From positions 434,001 to 498,000 of the forward strand of contig JAGTXO010000007.1 in assembly GCA_019448385.1 (NCBI GenBank): a stretch of DNA of 64,000 nucleotides, written 5' to 3'. Both the position numbers and the translations under genes were made by a program. The notes beneath the pieces were generated by a model. The model was not told where the DNA came from, ran no database searches, and saw nothing but the letters and a program-made list of their open reading frames with translations. This document shows, piece by piece, positions 1 to 9,948 of this stretch (the first letter of the stretch is position 1; each line of letters begins with the position of its first letter). This DNA comes from Diacronema lutheri. Taxonomy: Eukaryota; Haptophyta; Pavlovophyceae; Pavlovales; Pavlovaceae.

Positions 1-3000
1 GTGCCGGCCGCGCCGCCGGCGCCGCCGCCGCCCGGCGAGCGCAGCGCGTCGCGCAGCAGCTGCAGCCCGAAGATCGCCCACACGTGCGCGAGCGCGCGCG
101 GCGCGTCTGGCGCGGCGGCACGCGCGCGCGCCACCGCGCTCACCTCAGTGGCGGCGATGCGCCGCGCGTCGGCGGCGCGCGCGCCGCGCAGCGCGACGCC
201 GGCGGCGGCGGCGCCGCCGCGCGGCGCGCCGTTGCCGCCATCGCCCGCGCCCGCGCGCGCGCCTTTGGCCGTCGTCGCCGGCGCGTCGGCGGGCAGCGCG
301 TTCTGCAGCAGCCCGCGCACGAGCCGGCAGAGCGCGGGGGCGCTGACGGTGCGGTTCGCGCGGATGCCGGCGCAGACGTGCTGCAGCGCCTCGCCAAGCC
401 GCTTCTCGAGCGCGGCGTTGGGAGCGCCGCCGTCGAGACGATCGGCGAGGCCTTCGCCCGCCGCGCCGCCCGCCGCCGCGCCGACGCCCTCGCCGGCGCT
501 CAGGCGGAGGAGCGGGGCGAGCAGCGCGTTGAGCGCGGCGGGCGTGAAGCTGATTGCCGCCGCGAGCGCGCCGAGCGTCGCGAACGATTTGCCGCCCGCG
601 CCGGCCTCGCGCGTCTTCGAGGCGATCGCCGCGACACCGCGCTTCTCCTCCGCGTCGCCAAAGGCGTCCGTCACCGCGAGCGCCGCGAGGTAGCCCACGT
701 CGGCGTCGAGCTCGCCTGGCGCGGCGAGCGGCGCGACGCGCACGACGAGCGCGTGCAGCGTGTACCCGAAGACCTGCGCCTCGAAGCCGCGCACGAGCGT
801 GCGGCGCATCACGCGCACCACCGTTGACAGGCGGCGCGCGCCCAGCTCGGCGGCAACGTCGCATAAGGCGGCGCGCGCGGCCACGCGCACGTCGGTGTCG
901 CGCGAGCGGAGGTGCGCGCAGAGACGGATGAGCAGAGCGGGCAGCTCGAGCTCGCGCTCGTTGGCGGGCAGCGCGCAGATCACGTGCAGCAGGGGCAGCG
1001 CGATCAAGAGCTGGTGCGTGCTCACGCGCGCGCCCGTCGCCGCACCGCCGCTCGCCGCGTCGGCGACGGCAGCGGCGGCCGCCGAGCGGCTCGGCGCGTT
1101 CGTGCCGCCCAGCCGCGCGTAGAAGGCGGGCAAAAAGTGCGTGCGCATCGCGCGTCGCACCGCCGCGTTGCGCGCGCGCGCCGCGTCCTCGGGCGTCTGC
1201 GCGACCTTGCCGCCGGCCGCACCGGCTGCGGCCGGCGCCGCGCCGGCATCGGCATCGGCATCTGCGGCAACGTCGGCGGCGGGCGCGCCCGCGGCGCGCG
1301 CTGCGCCAATCGCGTCGTCGGCCGCGCCCTGATCGCCCCCCGCCTTACCGCCCTCACCGCCGCCGCCGCCGTCGTCATCGTCGTCGTCATCATCGTCGTC
1401 GTCGGCGGCGACCGCCGCCCCCTCCCCAGCGCGCGCGCGCGACACGGCGCGCCTGTCGCCACGCACCGCGCTGTCGGTGCGCGCGCGTGCGCCATCGCCC
1501 GCGCCGTCGGTGGCCGGCGCGCTCTCCTCGTCCGCCGCCGCGCCGCCGCCGTCGCCGCCATCGCCGCCATCGTCGTCGCAGCGAAACTCGCGCAACACGG
1601 CGCAGAGTGCGCGCGCGAGCCGCTTGTCGTGCTCGGGATGCTTGTCCGAGAGCGCGAGGAGCGTCTTGAGGAGGTTCGAGTAGGCACGCCACGGCAGCGC
1701 GGAGGCGATCGCGCCAAGGAGCGCAGTCGCCTCCTCCGCCAGCCCCTGCCACAGCTCGCCGGCCGCCGTCGCGTACGTGAGAGCGGTGGGCAGCAGCACG
1801 CGCGAGATGGACGCCGCGCTCAGTCGATGCGCGCGGAGCGGCTGCTGCACGCGCAGCAGCGCGCGCCGGCGGCGATGGAGCTGTGTGTGCGTGAGGTTTT
1901 CGAAAAAGTCAACGTCGCGGTCTCGCGTGTCCGTGAGCGCGGCCAGGTCGGGCGCGATCGCCGGGTCGGCGCGGAGCATGGAGGCGAGGATCGAGACGAA
2001 CTGGTGGCGTAACGGCTCGGCGTCAAGGGGCAGACGCAACGCCGAGCGGCACGCGCGCAGCACCGACGCGTCGAGGAGCGCGCGCCAGCTGCGCGCGCTC
2101 TCGCCTGGCCGCGCGGCGGGCTCGACGGGCGGCGCGCCGTCGCCCAGCTCGGCCGCGCGCGCGAGCGCGGCGGCGCGCTCTGCCGCGTGCTTGCACAGAC
2201 GGCCGAGCGCGCCGCCCGCCGCGTGCCGGAGCGCGAGGTCGTCCTTGGCGTCGAGCAGCTCGCGGCAGAGCTGATGAAAAATGGGCGCCATCTGGCGCAC
2301 GCCGGCGGCGCGCACGAACGTTGGGTTGCACGCCGCGCCGAGCGCGGCCGCGCGCGCGTCGATGTTGATCTCGTCGAGCAGCACGCGACGGCGCGCGGGC
2401 GTAGGTGCGAGCGCGGGCTCGGGCGCAGGCGCGCCCATCAGCGCCTCGCGCTCGGCCGGCGCGGCAGGCGCCGCCTCGCCGTTGAGCCCGGCGAGGATCG
2501 CGGCTGCGTGCGCAAGCTCGAGCTCGGGCCGCGCGGCGGCGATCGCCGCGTACACGGCGCAGAGCGCGCTGCGCGCGCCGCGCCCGTTGACGGCGCCAAA
2601 GGACGGCGCGAGCGCATCGACGACCGCCCCCGCCTGCGGCGCGCGCGGCGCGAGGAAGACGAGCACGCGCAACACGCGCTCGACAAGGGGCGCGGGCGCG
2701 CGCGCGCGCGCGCCCGTCCAAGGCAGCAGCAGCCGGACAAGCGCGCCACACTCCTCGTCGGCGGAGAGGAGGGGCGCGAGGCGGCACAGCAGGCCGAGGG
2801 CGCGTGCGCCGCCCTGCGCGAGCACGCCGCTCCCACCGCCACCGCCGCCGCCGCCGCCGCGCGCGCCGGCCGCTGTGGCGGCCGAACGCGCGCGCGCGCC
2901 AAACGAGGCGCCTAAAAAGACGGACAGATGCGCGAGCAGCTCGGGCAGGAGCGGCGCGAGCGGCGACGGCGTCGACGCGCGCGCCGCGTCCGGTGGCCGG

Positions 3001-6000
3001 TCCGCCGCACCGCCGGCGCGCGTCACGTAGGCCGACGCCGCGCGCGCCGCACCGGCGAGCGCGCCGCGCTGCGCCGCCACGCCGCCGTCGGCCTCGCCGC
3101 CGCCGTCGGCCTCGCCGCCGCCGTCGACCGCCTGCTCGACGCCGTCCGCCGGTGCCATCTGCCCATCGAGGAGCGCCTCGGCGATCGCAAAGACCTCGTC
3201 CGCGACCGCGCGCGACACATGCCGCGCCGAGAGCAGCGCGAGCGTGCGCTCGAGGAGGCCACGGCGCGCGGCGAGGAGAGGCCATAGCCTCGCCTCGGCC
3301 GCGCACGCCGAGACGAGCGCGAGCGGCGCTGAGACCGCCTGCGTGTAGTGCGTCGGCATTGCGCGCACCATCGGCAGCGCGCAGAGCACGACGCCGTCCG
3401 CCCACCAGCCGACAGTCGCGCTCTCGGCGCCGGCCGCGTCGGCGCGCGCGAGCGCGGCGGGTCCGGGCGGCGGCGACGCGGCGAGTCCGGGCGGCGACGG
3501 TGCGGGCTCGGCGCCTCGCGAGAAGGCCGCGTCGCCCACGCCCATCGCCTCGTCGGGGAACGCAGCGAGGAGCGCGGTGCACAGCCGGAGCGCGAGCGAG
3601 CGAGCGTCGCGCGCGGCGGCGCCGTCGTCGTCGGCCGGCGTCGCGCCGCCGTACGAGACGCACGCCGGCAGGCCGCGCACGTCGGGCGCGTCGGGCTGGG
3701 CGGCGGCGAGCGCGCTCGCCGCGTGGCTGAAGAGCGCGAGCGCCGCGCGCGCGAGGCGGGGCGCGTACGGGCGGAGGCGCGCGCCCATGTGCTCGAGCAT
3801 GTCGAGCAAGTTGTGCAACACGCCGACGCGGCGCGCGAGCGGCACGCGGTCGCCGGCGGCGAGCGCGCGCGCGGGCAGCGCGCGCGAGACGGCAGAGACC
3901 TCGTAGCCCGACGCCGCGAGCTGCGCGTCGGTGGGCGCGGCGTCATCGGCGGCGGGCGCGCACGCGGCCGCCGGCGCGCCGCCGCCGTCCGTCAGCGCGG
4001 CGCCGGCGGCGTCCACCGCGCCGCTGTCAAGCGCCGCCTCCATCGCTGCGAATGGAGCGAGTGCGAGCTGCACGAGCGTGCCGAGCTCCAAAGCGGCAAG
4101 CCCCGCGAGCCAGCCGAGGATCGTCGCGCGCTTCGCGCCGAGCGCGTTCTTTGACGAGCCCCGGCCAGTCCGGAGGAGCAGCTTGCCAAAGAGGATGCGC
4201 ACGACGAGCGGGACCGCCGCGCCGCGCGCCGCCGCGCTGAGGTCGGCGGCGACGGACGCGCGCGCACCGACGCGCGCGCGCGCGGGCGCGCGCTCGACAC
4301 TGCCGCCACCGCCACCGCCACCGCCACCGCCACCGTCGGCGTCGGCGTCGGCGATCGGCGGCGCGAGGGACAAGTTGGCGAGCGCCTCTCGGAAGGAGGA
4401 GGCGTCGATCAGCCCGTGCAGCGCGCCGAGCAGCTGGCGCGCGGGCTCGTGCGCGGGGAAGCGGAGGAGCGCGCCGAGCGCGAGCTTCTGCACCGCCGCG
4501 TCCGACGAGGCGAGGGCGAGGAGGAGCTGCGTCTCGAGCAGGGGCGCCCGGCGCAGCTTTGCGGGCGAGCGCACACAACCCCACAACCGCAACCATTCGG
4601 CACACACGCGCTTTGAGCCGCGCGCGGGCGTCGGCTCGACGCACGCGAGCGTCGGCTCGGGCGGCGCGAGCGGCGCGCGCTCCACCCAGCCGATGCGGCC
4701 GGGGTAGGCGGCGAGCGCTCGCGCGTGCGCGCGCGTGCACTCGCGCGCGACGCCGTCCGCGCCGTCCGCGCAGCGCGCCGTCGCCGCGTCTCCTGCGCGC
4801 TCCACCTCGGCGAGCAGCGCGGGCACGTCGGGCGCGAACGGCAAGAAGTCGAGCAGCAGCACGTCGCCCATTGCCGACGTGCGCGCGAGCAGCGCGGGCG
4901 CGCACAGCGCGCCGAGCAGCTGCTCGCACACCGTCGCGCTGTCCGTCGCATCCGGGCGGTCGTCGGCGCTGGCCACGCCCGCGTCGGCGCGGTAGGCGGC
5001 GACGAGCGCGACGGTGGGCGGCGCGGGCGGCGGGAAGGGCGAGGCGCCCGCTGCTGCGAGGGCGCGCGCGGCGCGCCGACCGCGCCGGCGCGCGCGCAGC
5101 TGCGCCGCCTCCTCGGCGTCGTCGTCGTCGTTGTCGTCGCCGCTGCCTCCGCCTCCGCCTCCACCGTCGTCGTCGCGGCCTTCGCCGCCGTCGCCGTCGT
5201 CACCGTCGTCGCTGTCGTCGCCGTCGTCGTCGTCCGACTCTCCGCCGCCGCCCACGGTGGTGGCGGCGGCGGCGGTGATGTCGTCCACGTCGCCGCACGC
5301 GATCCCCACCCCAGCGCCGCCGGCCGGCCGGCCGCGTGCGCGCGCGCCGCCGCGCCGCCCGCCGCCGCCCCCGCCGCCTCCGCCGCCGCCGCCGTGCGCG
5401 GGCAGCGCACCGGCCGCGCGGCGCGCCGGGTGGCCGAGCGCGCCGAGCTCGCGCAGCGACGCGCGCAGCGCGCCGTGCACGATGGCCCACGTCTGCGCGG
5501 GCGCGACCGCCGCGCACGCCGCGCACAGCTCGCGGGCGAGGGGCCACAGCGGCGAGAAGGGGGTTCGCCATAGGCCGAGCGCGGCGAGCGCGCCGAGGCG
5601 CGCGCTCGGCGCGCACACGACGGCGCGGCGCAGGCGCTCGGCAGCGACGACGGCGCTCCTGTCGACGGTCGTGCGTGGCGCGGCGCCCAGCTCGAGCGCG
5701 GCGGCGAGCAGCGCGCGCGCGCGCTCGAGTGTCGGCGGCGCGCACGCGTCGGCGGCGAGCGCGCCGTCGGGCGCGCCGGTGGCACCTCCGCCACCAAGCG
5801 CAGCGGCCGCCGTGTCGGCCGCGTGCCGCGCGGCGCGCTCGGCGGCCGCGAGCTCCGCGGCCGTGCCGTCCGCCGGGCCGCACGCCTGCGCGCCCGTCGC
5901 GCGCGTCTCCGGCTCGGACGCGCCCGCGCACGCGGCGTTTAGCAGTCGCAGCGTGCTCGAGCGCACGGCGGACGAGGCGCACGCGAGGTTCGCGCCAAGC

Positions 6001-8612
6001 GCGCGCACGCACGCGAGCGCGAGCGCCGCGCTCGGCGCGGGCTGCAGCCCGGCCGCCGCGCGCGCCGCGTGCGCGGCCGCAACGTCCGCGCAGGCGCGGA
6101 GCAGAGGCTCGCATGTCGGCTCGGTGCAGACCTGCGCGAGCACCACCGCCAGAGACAGCAGCGGCGGCGGCGGCGGCGGCGGGCGGTCGCGCGCGCCGCG
6201 CCGCGCCGCGCCGAGCGGCGCGTGCGTGCCCGCCTCCGCGCTTGCGAGCGCGGCGCGCGCGCGGCCCAGCTCGCCGGTCAGCGCGAGCAACGCGGCGCGC
6301 GCCGCGACGTCGCGCGCGCTCGGCGGCGCGCGCGACCGCTCGGGGGCCGCGTCGAGCGCGCACGACGCGAGCTCGACGGAGCTCGGCGGCGGCGGTGGCA
6401 GCGGCAAGGCCGCAAGGCGCGCGCCGAAGGCCTCGAGCGCCGGCGCGAGCGCGCCACGCACCGCGACGAGCTGCGCGCTCGGCGCCGCGCGCAGTAGCGC
6501 GAGGACAGCGTGCGCGCGCGCGGCCGACACGTCGATCTCGTTGGCCGCGCCGTGCTCCGGGTCGGCCGCGCCAGCCGCGGCCGCGCCGTGGGTCGGTGCG
6601 GCGGCGGCGGCGGCGGCGGCGGCGCCGCGGGTGCGCGGCGGCGCGGCCGCGCGCTCGACCCCAGCCGCGTCCAGCGCGTCGAGCACGCCGTCGGTCGCGC
6701 GCGCGAGCAGCGCGTGCAGCGCGGCCGCATCGAGCGGAGCAAGCGGACGCGCTGCGCGCGGTGCGCGCGCGCCGGCCGCGCCGCCGGTCGAGAGCGCGAC
6801 GAGCGGCGCGACGAGCACGTCGTCGGCGCACGCGCCGCGCGCGCACGGTGCGCGTGCCATCTCGCCCACGACGCGCGCAAGCTGCGGCAGCGCGTGCGAA
6901 TCGAAGGCGCGCCACGTCGCGAGGCGCTCGAGCGCGCCGAGCGCAACGCGCGCGACGGCGTCCGAGCGCGTCGCCTCGTCCGCCGTCTCGCCGTCGCGCG
7001 CGCCAGCGCCGTCGGCGGGTGGCGCGCGCTCGGCGGCGCGCTCGGCGGCCGCGCGCGCGGCGAGCGACGCCGTCGCGTCGCACAGCTGCGCCCACAGCTC
7101 GCGCGCGGCCGCCGAGTCAATGCCACCGTAGCCGTACTGCGCGCTGTCGGCCGGTCCGCGTGTCGCGTTTGAGACGAGCATTGAGCTGACAAGCTGCACG
7201 GCGCCATGCGCGCGCGCGAGCGCGGCCGCGCGACGCGCTGCCACCTTCGGCGCGCCCGGCGCGCCCTTGCATGCCGCCGCGTCGGGCAGCGGCAGCGCCG
7301 CGAGCTCGGCGCACGCGGCGCGCGCGATCGCGCCGACCTCGGCCGCGGCGCCATCCAAGTCGGTCGCGCTCAGCCGTGCGCCGCGCCGCGCGCTCGCCCA
7401 CTCGCCCATCAGGCGGAGGACGTGCGGCGCGGTCGCGTCCATCCCCTCCTCCTCCTCCTCCTCCGCCGCGCGCGCGCGCTGCGCGAGCGCCTCGCGCAGC
7501 GCGCGCCACGCCGGCGCGCCGTGCGGCGCGCGCACGTGCTCCGCAAGGAGCGCGAACGTGATGAGGCTCGCGCCCATCGCCGCGCGCAGCGCGCCGTCCG
7601 GCGGGCGCAGCCGCGCGAGGAGCGCGCGGAGCACGGCGGGCGCGCGCGAGTGCAGCCGGTTCGCCGTGCCGCACGACGCGCGCGCGAGCAGCTGACCCAC
7701 GCCGTCAAGGAGCGCAACGCATGGCTGCGCGCGCACGCGCGCGCGCGCGGAGGCGGCCGCGCCCATGTCCGCCGCCTCCTGCGCGCGCTGCGCGTCGTCG
7801 AGCATGCGCGACACGACATCGTCGAGCTCGGCCGCCGGGCACTTGCGCAGCAGGTAGGCGAACGACTCGGCGGCGAAGCGGCGCACGTGCGGCTTGGCGT
7901 GCGCGAGCATGGGCGCGAGGAGCTGGAACGGGCGCGAAAGGTCTGCGAGCAAAGGGCGCAGGAGGTACCTGGTGCGGCGCGGGCGCGGGCGCGGGCGCGC
8001 GCAAAGGTGAGCAGTCGCTCGGCGCGGCCGGGCGCCCGTCAAGGAACGTGCCGCGCACTTGAAGAGGTAGGAGAGCGTCTGGAAGGTGAGCTCGAGCGCG
8101 TCGGCGTCGGCCGGGTCGAGCAGCTCGGCGAGCGTGCGGACGAGCGACTCGAAGGGCTCGGGGTAAAACTCGGAGCGCAGATCGACGGCAAGCGCCGTGA
8201 CCACCTCCAAAATCGGCGCGAGCGCACCGTTGTGCGGCCCACCGCCCGCACTCGCCGCGCCGGCCGCGCCCGCGCGCAGGTGCGCGCCGACGAGCGCGCC
8301 GAGCTTGTCGCGGTGGCGGACGATGAGCGGGAGCGAGCGGACGAGCGGCGCGAGCGCGCGCGCGAACGCGCCAAACTGCGCCGTCAGGTTGAGCTCGCGC
8401 CATTTGTCGAGTGTCTGCAGCGCGAACGGCGTCTCGCGCTCGGACGCGGCGGAGCGCTGCTGCTCGAGCTCGAGCGCGTTGAGCCTGTGGTGCACGTCGA
8501 TGTCGACGTCGGCGATGCGCTGCGCAAATGTGCGGAACTTGTGGCGCTTCGCCTTGGGCGCGTGCACCTCCGCGCCCGCCGTGTCCTCCTCGCGCGCGCG
8601 CCGCTTCGGCAT
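1..8612 (-). CDS. UTP20: UTP20 / DRIM, small-subunit processome component (3' end beyond window)
   Basis: UTP20 is a very large HEAT-like repeat protein of the nucleolar SSU processome, needed for pre-18S rRNA processing. The protein starts at ATG 8612 with a basic stretch, then KFRTFAQRIADVDIDVHHR, KWRELNLTAQFGAF and HVRRFAAESFAYLLRK, all close to the human UTP20 N-terminus. Far downstream, near 1900, DVDFFENLTHTQLHRRRRA is another UTP20 signature. One intron fits, 8058 to 7969 (90 bp, GTGCGC...CAG); splicing joins YLFK directly to YLLRPLL, as in the human alignment. The intron is a multiple of three with no stop, so the frame stays open from 8612 to base 1. About 2,840 residues are visible, already as long as the human protein, because of Ala/Gly/Asp-rich insertions (for example near 5100-5400). 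The C-terminus is outside the window. Other in-frame introns could be hidden. Confidence 0.93.
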   Translation of the reverse strand, partial: MPKRRAREEDTAGAEVHAPKAKRHKFRTFAQRIADVDIDVHHRLNALELEQQRSAASERETPFALQTLDKWRELNLTAQFGAFARALAPLVRSLPLIVRHRDKLGALVGAHLRAGAAGAASAGGGPHNGALAPILEVVTALAVDLRSEFYPEPFESLVRTLAELLDPADADALELTFQTLSYLFKCAARSLTGARPRRATAHLCARPRPRPRRTRYLLRPLLADLSRPFQLLAPMLAHAKPHVRRFAAESFAYLLRKCPAAELDDVVSRMLDDAQRAQEAADMGAAASARARVRAQPCVALLDGVGQLLARASCGTANRLHSRAPAVLRALLARLRPPDGALRAAMGASLITFALLAEHVRAPHGAPAWRALREALAQRARAAEEEEEEGMDATAPHVLRLMGEWASARRGARLSATDLDGAAAEVGAIARAACAELAALPLPDAAACKGAPGAPKVAARRAAALARAHGAVQLVSSMLVSNATRGPADSAQYGYGGIDSAAARELWAQLCDATASLAARAAAERAAERAPPADGAGARDGETADEATRSDAVARVALGALERLATWRAFDSHALPQLARVVGEMARAPCARGACADDVLVAPLVALSTGGAAGARAPRAARPLAPLDAAALHALLARATDGVLDALDAAGVERAAAPPRTRGAAAAAAAAAPTHGAAAAGAADPEHGAANEIDVSAARAHAVLALLRAAPSAQLVAVRGALAPALEAFGARLAALPLPPPPPSSVELASCALDAAPERSRAPPSARDVAARAALLALTGELGRARAALASAEAGTHAPLGAARRGARDRPPPPPPPLLSLAVVLAQVCTEPTCEPLLRACADVAAAHAARAAAGLQPAPSAALALACVRALGANLACASSAVRSSTLRLLNAACAGASEPETRATGAQACGPADGTAAELAAAERAARHAADTAAAALGGGGATGAPDGALAADACAPPTLERARALLAAALELGAAPRTTVDRSAVVAAERLRRAVVCAPSARLGALAALGLWRTPFSPLWPLARELCAACAAVAPAQTWAIVHGALRASLRELGALGHPARRAAGALPAHGGGGGGGGGGGGRRGGARARGRPAGGAGVGIACGDVDDITAAAATTVGGGGESDDDDGDDSDDGDDGDGGEGRDDDGGGGGGGSGDDNDDDDAEEAAQLRARRRGRRAARALAAAGASPFPPPAPPTVALVAAYRADAGVASADDRPDATDSATVCEQLLGALCAPALLARTSAMGDVLLLDFLPFAPDVPALLAEVERAGDAATARCADGADGVARECTRAHARALAAYPGRIGWVERAPLAPPEPTLACVEPTPARGSKRVCAEWLRLWGCVRSPAKLRRAPLLETQLLLALASSDAAVQKLALGALLRFPAHEPARQLLGALHGLIDASSFREALANLSLAPPIADADADGGGGGGGGGGGSVERAPARARVGARASVAADLSAAARGAAVPLVVRILFGKLLLRTGRGSSKNALGAKRATILGWLAGLAALELGTLVQLALAPFAAMEAALDSGAVDAAGAALTDGGGAPAAACAPAADDAAPTDAQLAASGYEVSAVSRALPARALAAGDRVPLARRVGVLHNLLDMLEHMGARLRPYAPRLARAALALFSHAASALAAAQPDAPDVRGLPACVSYGGATPADDDGAAARDARSLALRLCTALLAAFPDEAMGVGDAAFSRGAEPAPSPPGLAASPPPGPAALARADAAGAESATVGWWADGVVLCALPMVRAMPTHYTQAVSAPLALVSACAAEARLWPLLAARRGLLERTLALLSARHVSRAVADEVFAIAEALLDGQMAPADGVEQAVDGGGEADGGGEADGGVAAQRGALAGAARAASAYVTRAGGAADRPPDAARASTPSPLAPLLPELLAHLSVFLGASFGARARSAATAAGARGGGGGGGGGSGVLAQGGARALGLLCRLAPLLSADEECGALVRLLLPWTGARARAPAPLVERVLRVLVFLAPRAPQAGAVVDALAPSFGAVNGRGARSALCAVYAAIAAARPELELAHAAAILAGLNGEAAPAAPAEREALMGAPAPEPALAPTPARRRVLLDEINIDARAAALGAACNPTFVRAAGVRQMAPIFHQLCRELLDAKDDLALRHAAGGALGRLCKHAAERAAALARAAELGDGAPPVEPAARPGESARSWRALLDASVLRACRSALRLPLDAEPLRHQFVSILASMLRADPAIAPDLAALTDTRDRDVDFFENLTHTQLHRRRRALLRVQQPLRAHRLSAASISRVLLPTALTYATAAGELWQGLAEEATALLGAIASALPWRAYSNLLKTLLALSDKHPEHDKRLARALCAVLREFRCDDDGGDGGDGGGAAADEESAPATDGAGDGARARTDSAVRGDRRAVSRARAGEGAAVAADDDDDDDDDDDGGGGGEGGKAGGDQGAADDAIGAARAAGAPAADVAADADADAGAAPAAAGAAGGKVAQTPEDAARARNAAVRRAMRTHFLPAFYARLGGTNAPSRSAAAAAVADAASGGAATGARVSTHQLLIALPLLHVICALPANERELELPALLIRLCAHLRSRDTDVRVAARAALCDVAAELGARRLSTVVRVMRRTLVRGFEAQVFGYTLHALVVRVAPLAAPGELDADVGYLAALAVTDAFGDAEEKRGVAAIASKTREAGAGGKSFATLGALAAAISFTPAALNALLAPLLRLSAGEGVGAAAGGAAGEGLADRLDGGAPNAALEKRLGEALQHVCAGIRANRTVSAPALCRLVRGLLQNALPADAPATTAKGARAGAGDGGNGAPRGGAAAAGVALRGARAADARRIAATEVSAVARARAAAPDAPRALAHVWAIFGLQLLRDALRSPGGGGAGGAAG

Positions 8613-9011
8613 CAGCGGCACGTGGGGCCGGAGCGCCGGCCACGTGGGGGCGATGGCGGCCTTTTCAAGGAAGGAAGAAGGGAGGGAGTTGCTAATGAGT
8701 AGCGGAAGCGGACACTCGTGGACGGCGGTTGGCGTGTGCGCGGGGCGCACCGAGCAGCCGCGGCGCGTGCTGCCGTCGCCGTCCAACCGCGTCGCCCCGC
8801 TCCACCCTACCGCACGCGCCCCACCGCGCCGCTTGCCTCGGAGCGCTGGAACATAGTAATTCCCTTATTACCGACACCCTGGCGGGAACCACGTCTTGGC
8901 GGCTGGGTGCCGAATTTTCAGCCGCGTATGGATAGAGGTCACACCGGCGCATATACCGTCGGCGTCGTGGACTAGCCGGTTGGCGACGCATCGCGCGGGG
9001 TGGGGCAGCGG
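8613..9011. promoter_or_regulatory. Divergent intergenic region UTP20 / BTB-like gene
   Basis: This 399-bp gap separates two start codons pointing away from each other. It holds the most AT-rich patch of the first 9 kb (about 8848-8880, with runs such as catagtaattcccttatt), so it probably carries the promoters of both genes. I see no conserved element I can name. Confidence 0.45.
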
Positions 9012-9452
9012 ATGGCGTTCAGCGCGGAGTGCACTCGCGAGCAGGACAAGCCCATCGTGCTTCACCTGCAAGACGGCGCCGTCGTCCTCACCCACCTCTC
9101 CACTCTCCGCAGCGGTGCCGTGCTCGCCGAGCGGGCCGAGAAGGCGTGCGAGCAGGTCGGCGGTGCGCACCTCACGTTCCCCGACATGACGAAGTGGGCG
9201 ATGATGGTTGTGATGAACTACCTGCGCGGGCAGTCGACTGCCGAGATCCGCAAGACGCTGCGCGCCAACACCTCTTCCGCCGAGCGCGAACGCGTTCTGC
9301 GGTTTGCGCGCGAGCACGGCCTCGACGAGCTCGCCGCGTGCCTCTCGTCGGCCAAGCCGCGCGCGCTCTCGCTGCCCAAGCAGGCGCAGCACCACGCGCC
9401 GGCACCGCATCCCGTACATGTCCTCGACTCGATCCGCCAGCGCAGCTCGTGA
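9012..9452 (+). CDS. Small BTB/POZ-like domain protein
   Basis: A 146-residue intronless protein. The first true ATG in the frame is at 9012 (a GTG lies four codons upstream). Residues about 14-115 follow the rhythm of a divergent BTB/POZ fold. They start with VLHLQDGAVVLTH (beta strand then the usual T-x-L), continue with FPDMTKWAMMVVMNYLRGQ (the 'FPD-x6-YL' helix) and end with VLRFAREHGLDELAACL (the closing helix pair). The remaining C-terminus is short, Ala/His/Pro-rich and probably disordered. BTB domains mediate dimerisation and often link to CUL3 ligases, but no second domain is present that would tell the role. The family assignment is from pattern only. The gene is divergent from UTP20. 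Confidence 0.6.
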   Translation: MAFSAECTREQDKPIVLHLQDGAVVLTHLSTLRSGAVLAERAEKACEQVGGAHLTFPDMTKWAMMVVMNYLRGQSTAEIRKTLRANTSSAERERVLRFAREHGLDELAACLSSAKPRALSLPKQAQHHAPAPHPVHVLDSIRQRSS

Positions 9453-9948
9453 GCGCGCAGGCGCCGCCGCCGGCCTTTTCCAGACGCACCCTCCTTCCAG
9501 ACGCACCGCACCACCTCATCCGCGCACAACTTCCGTCGCCTGTGCGCGAGCGCGGCACCCTCGTCGACCCTCACCGCGGCGCCCGTCAGCATACTCTTGC
9601 TGGCTCTCGTCACGTCCCTTCCCGTCGGGTGGACCCGAGACGCCGCGCGCGGGCACCGGCGCGTCCGGCCCATGCGCATGCGGTTTGCGACGCCCATTGG
9701 TCGACATCAGCTCAGTTCAGAGCGGCACGGCCCTCCAAACACGCTCTGCGTTCGTGCATCGGAACCGAAACGAGAGAATTCGGGCCAGCGGAGGCACGGA
9801 CGGCGGCGGCGTCCCCTCGACGTCTTTCGAACTACGTTCCGAGTGCCGACCGTCATCTTGTTGATTGCGGCGCGTATCCATTCAAAGTTGTCAGTAGTTG
9901 CCACTCATCAATTTTGGTGGGGAGGCGCCGCCTTTCAAACGCGCGTCC
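9453..9948. other. Intergenic stretch, no gene seen
   Basis: A 496-bp gap between the BTB-like stop and the DNAJC9 start. It has one short direct repeat (ttccagacgcacc, twice between 9477 and 9507) and turns clearly AT-richer from about 9835 to 9925, where the promoter and 5' leader of the next gene are likely. No coding potential beyond random frames. Confidence 0.5.

Noticed and set aside
5014-7131. 705-residue plus-strand frame inside UTP20
   Set aside because: Ser/Ala/Pro-only shadow of the minus-strand UTP20 codons.
7969-8058. Arg/Pro-rich insertion as part of UTP20
   Set aside because: Splice-like ends and exact restoration of the UTP20 alignment (YLFK-YLL) show it is an intron.
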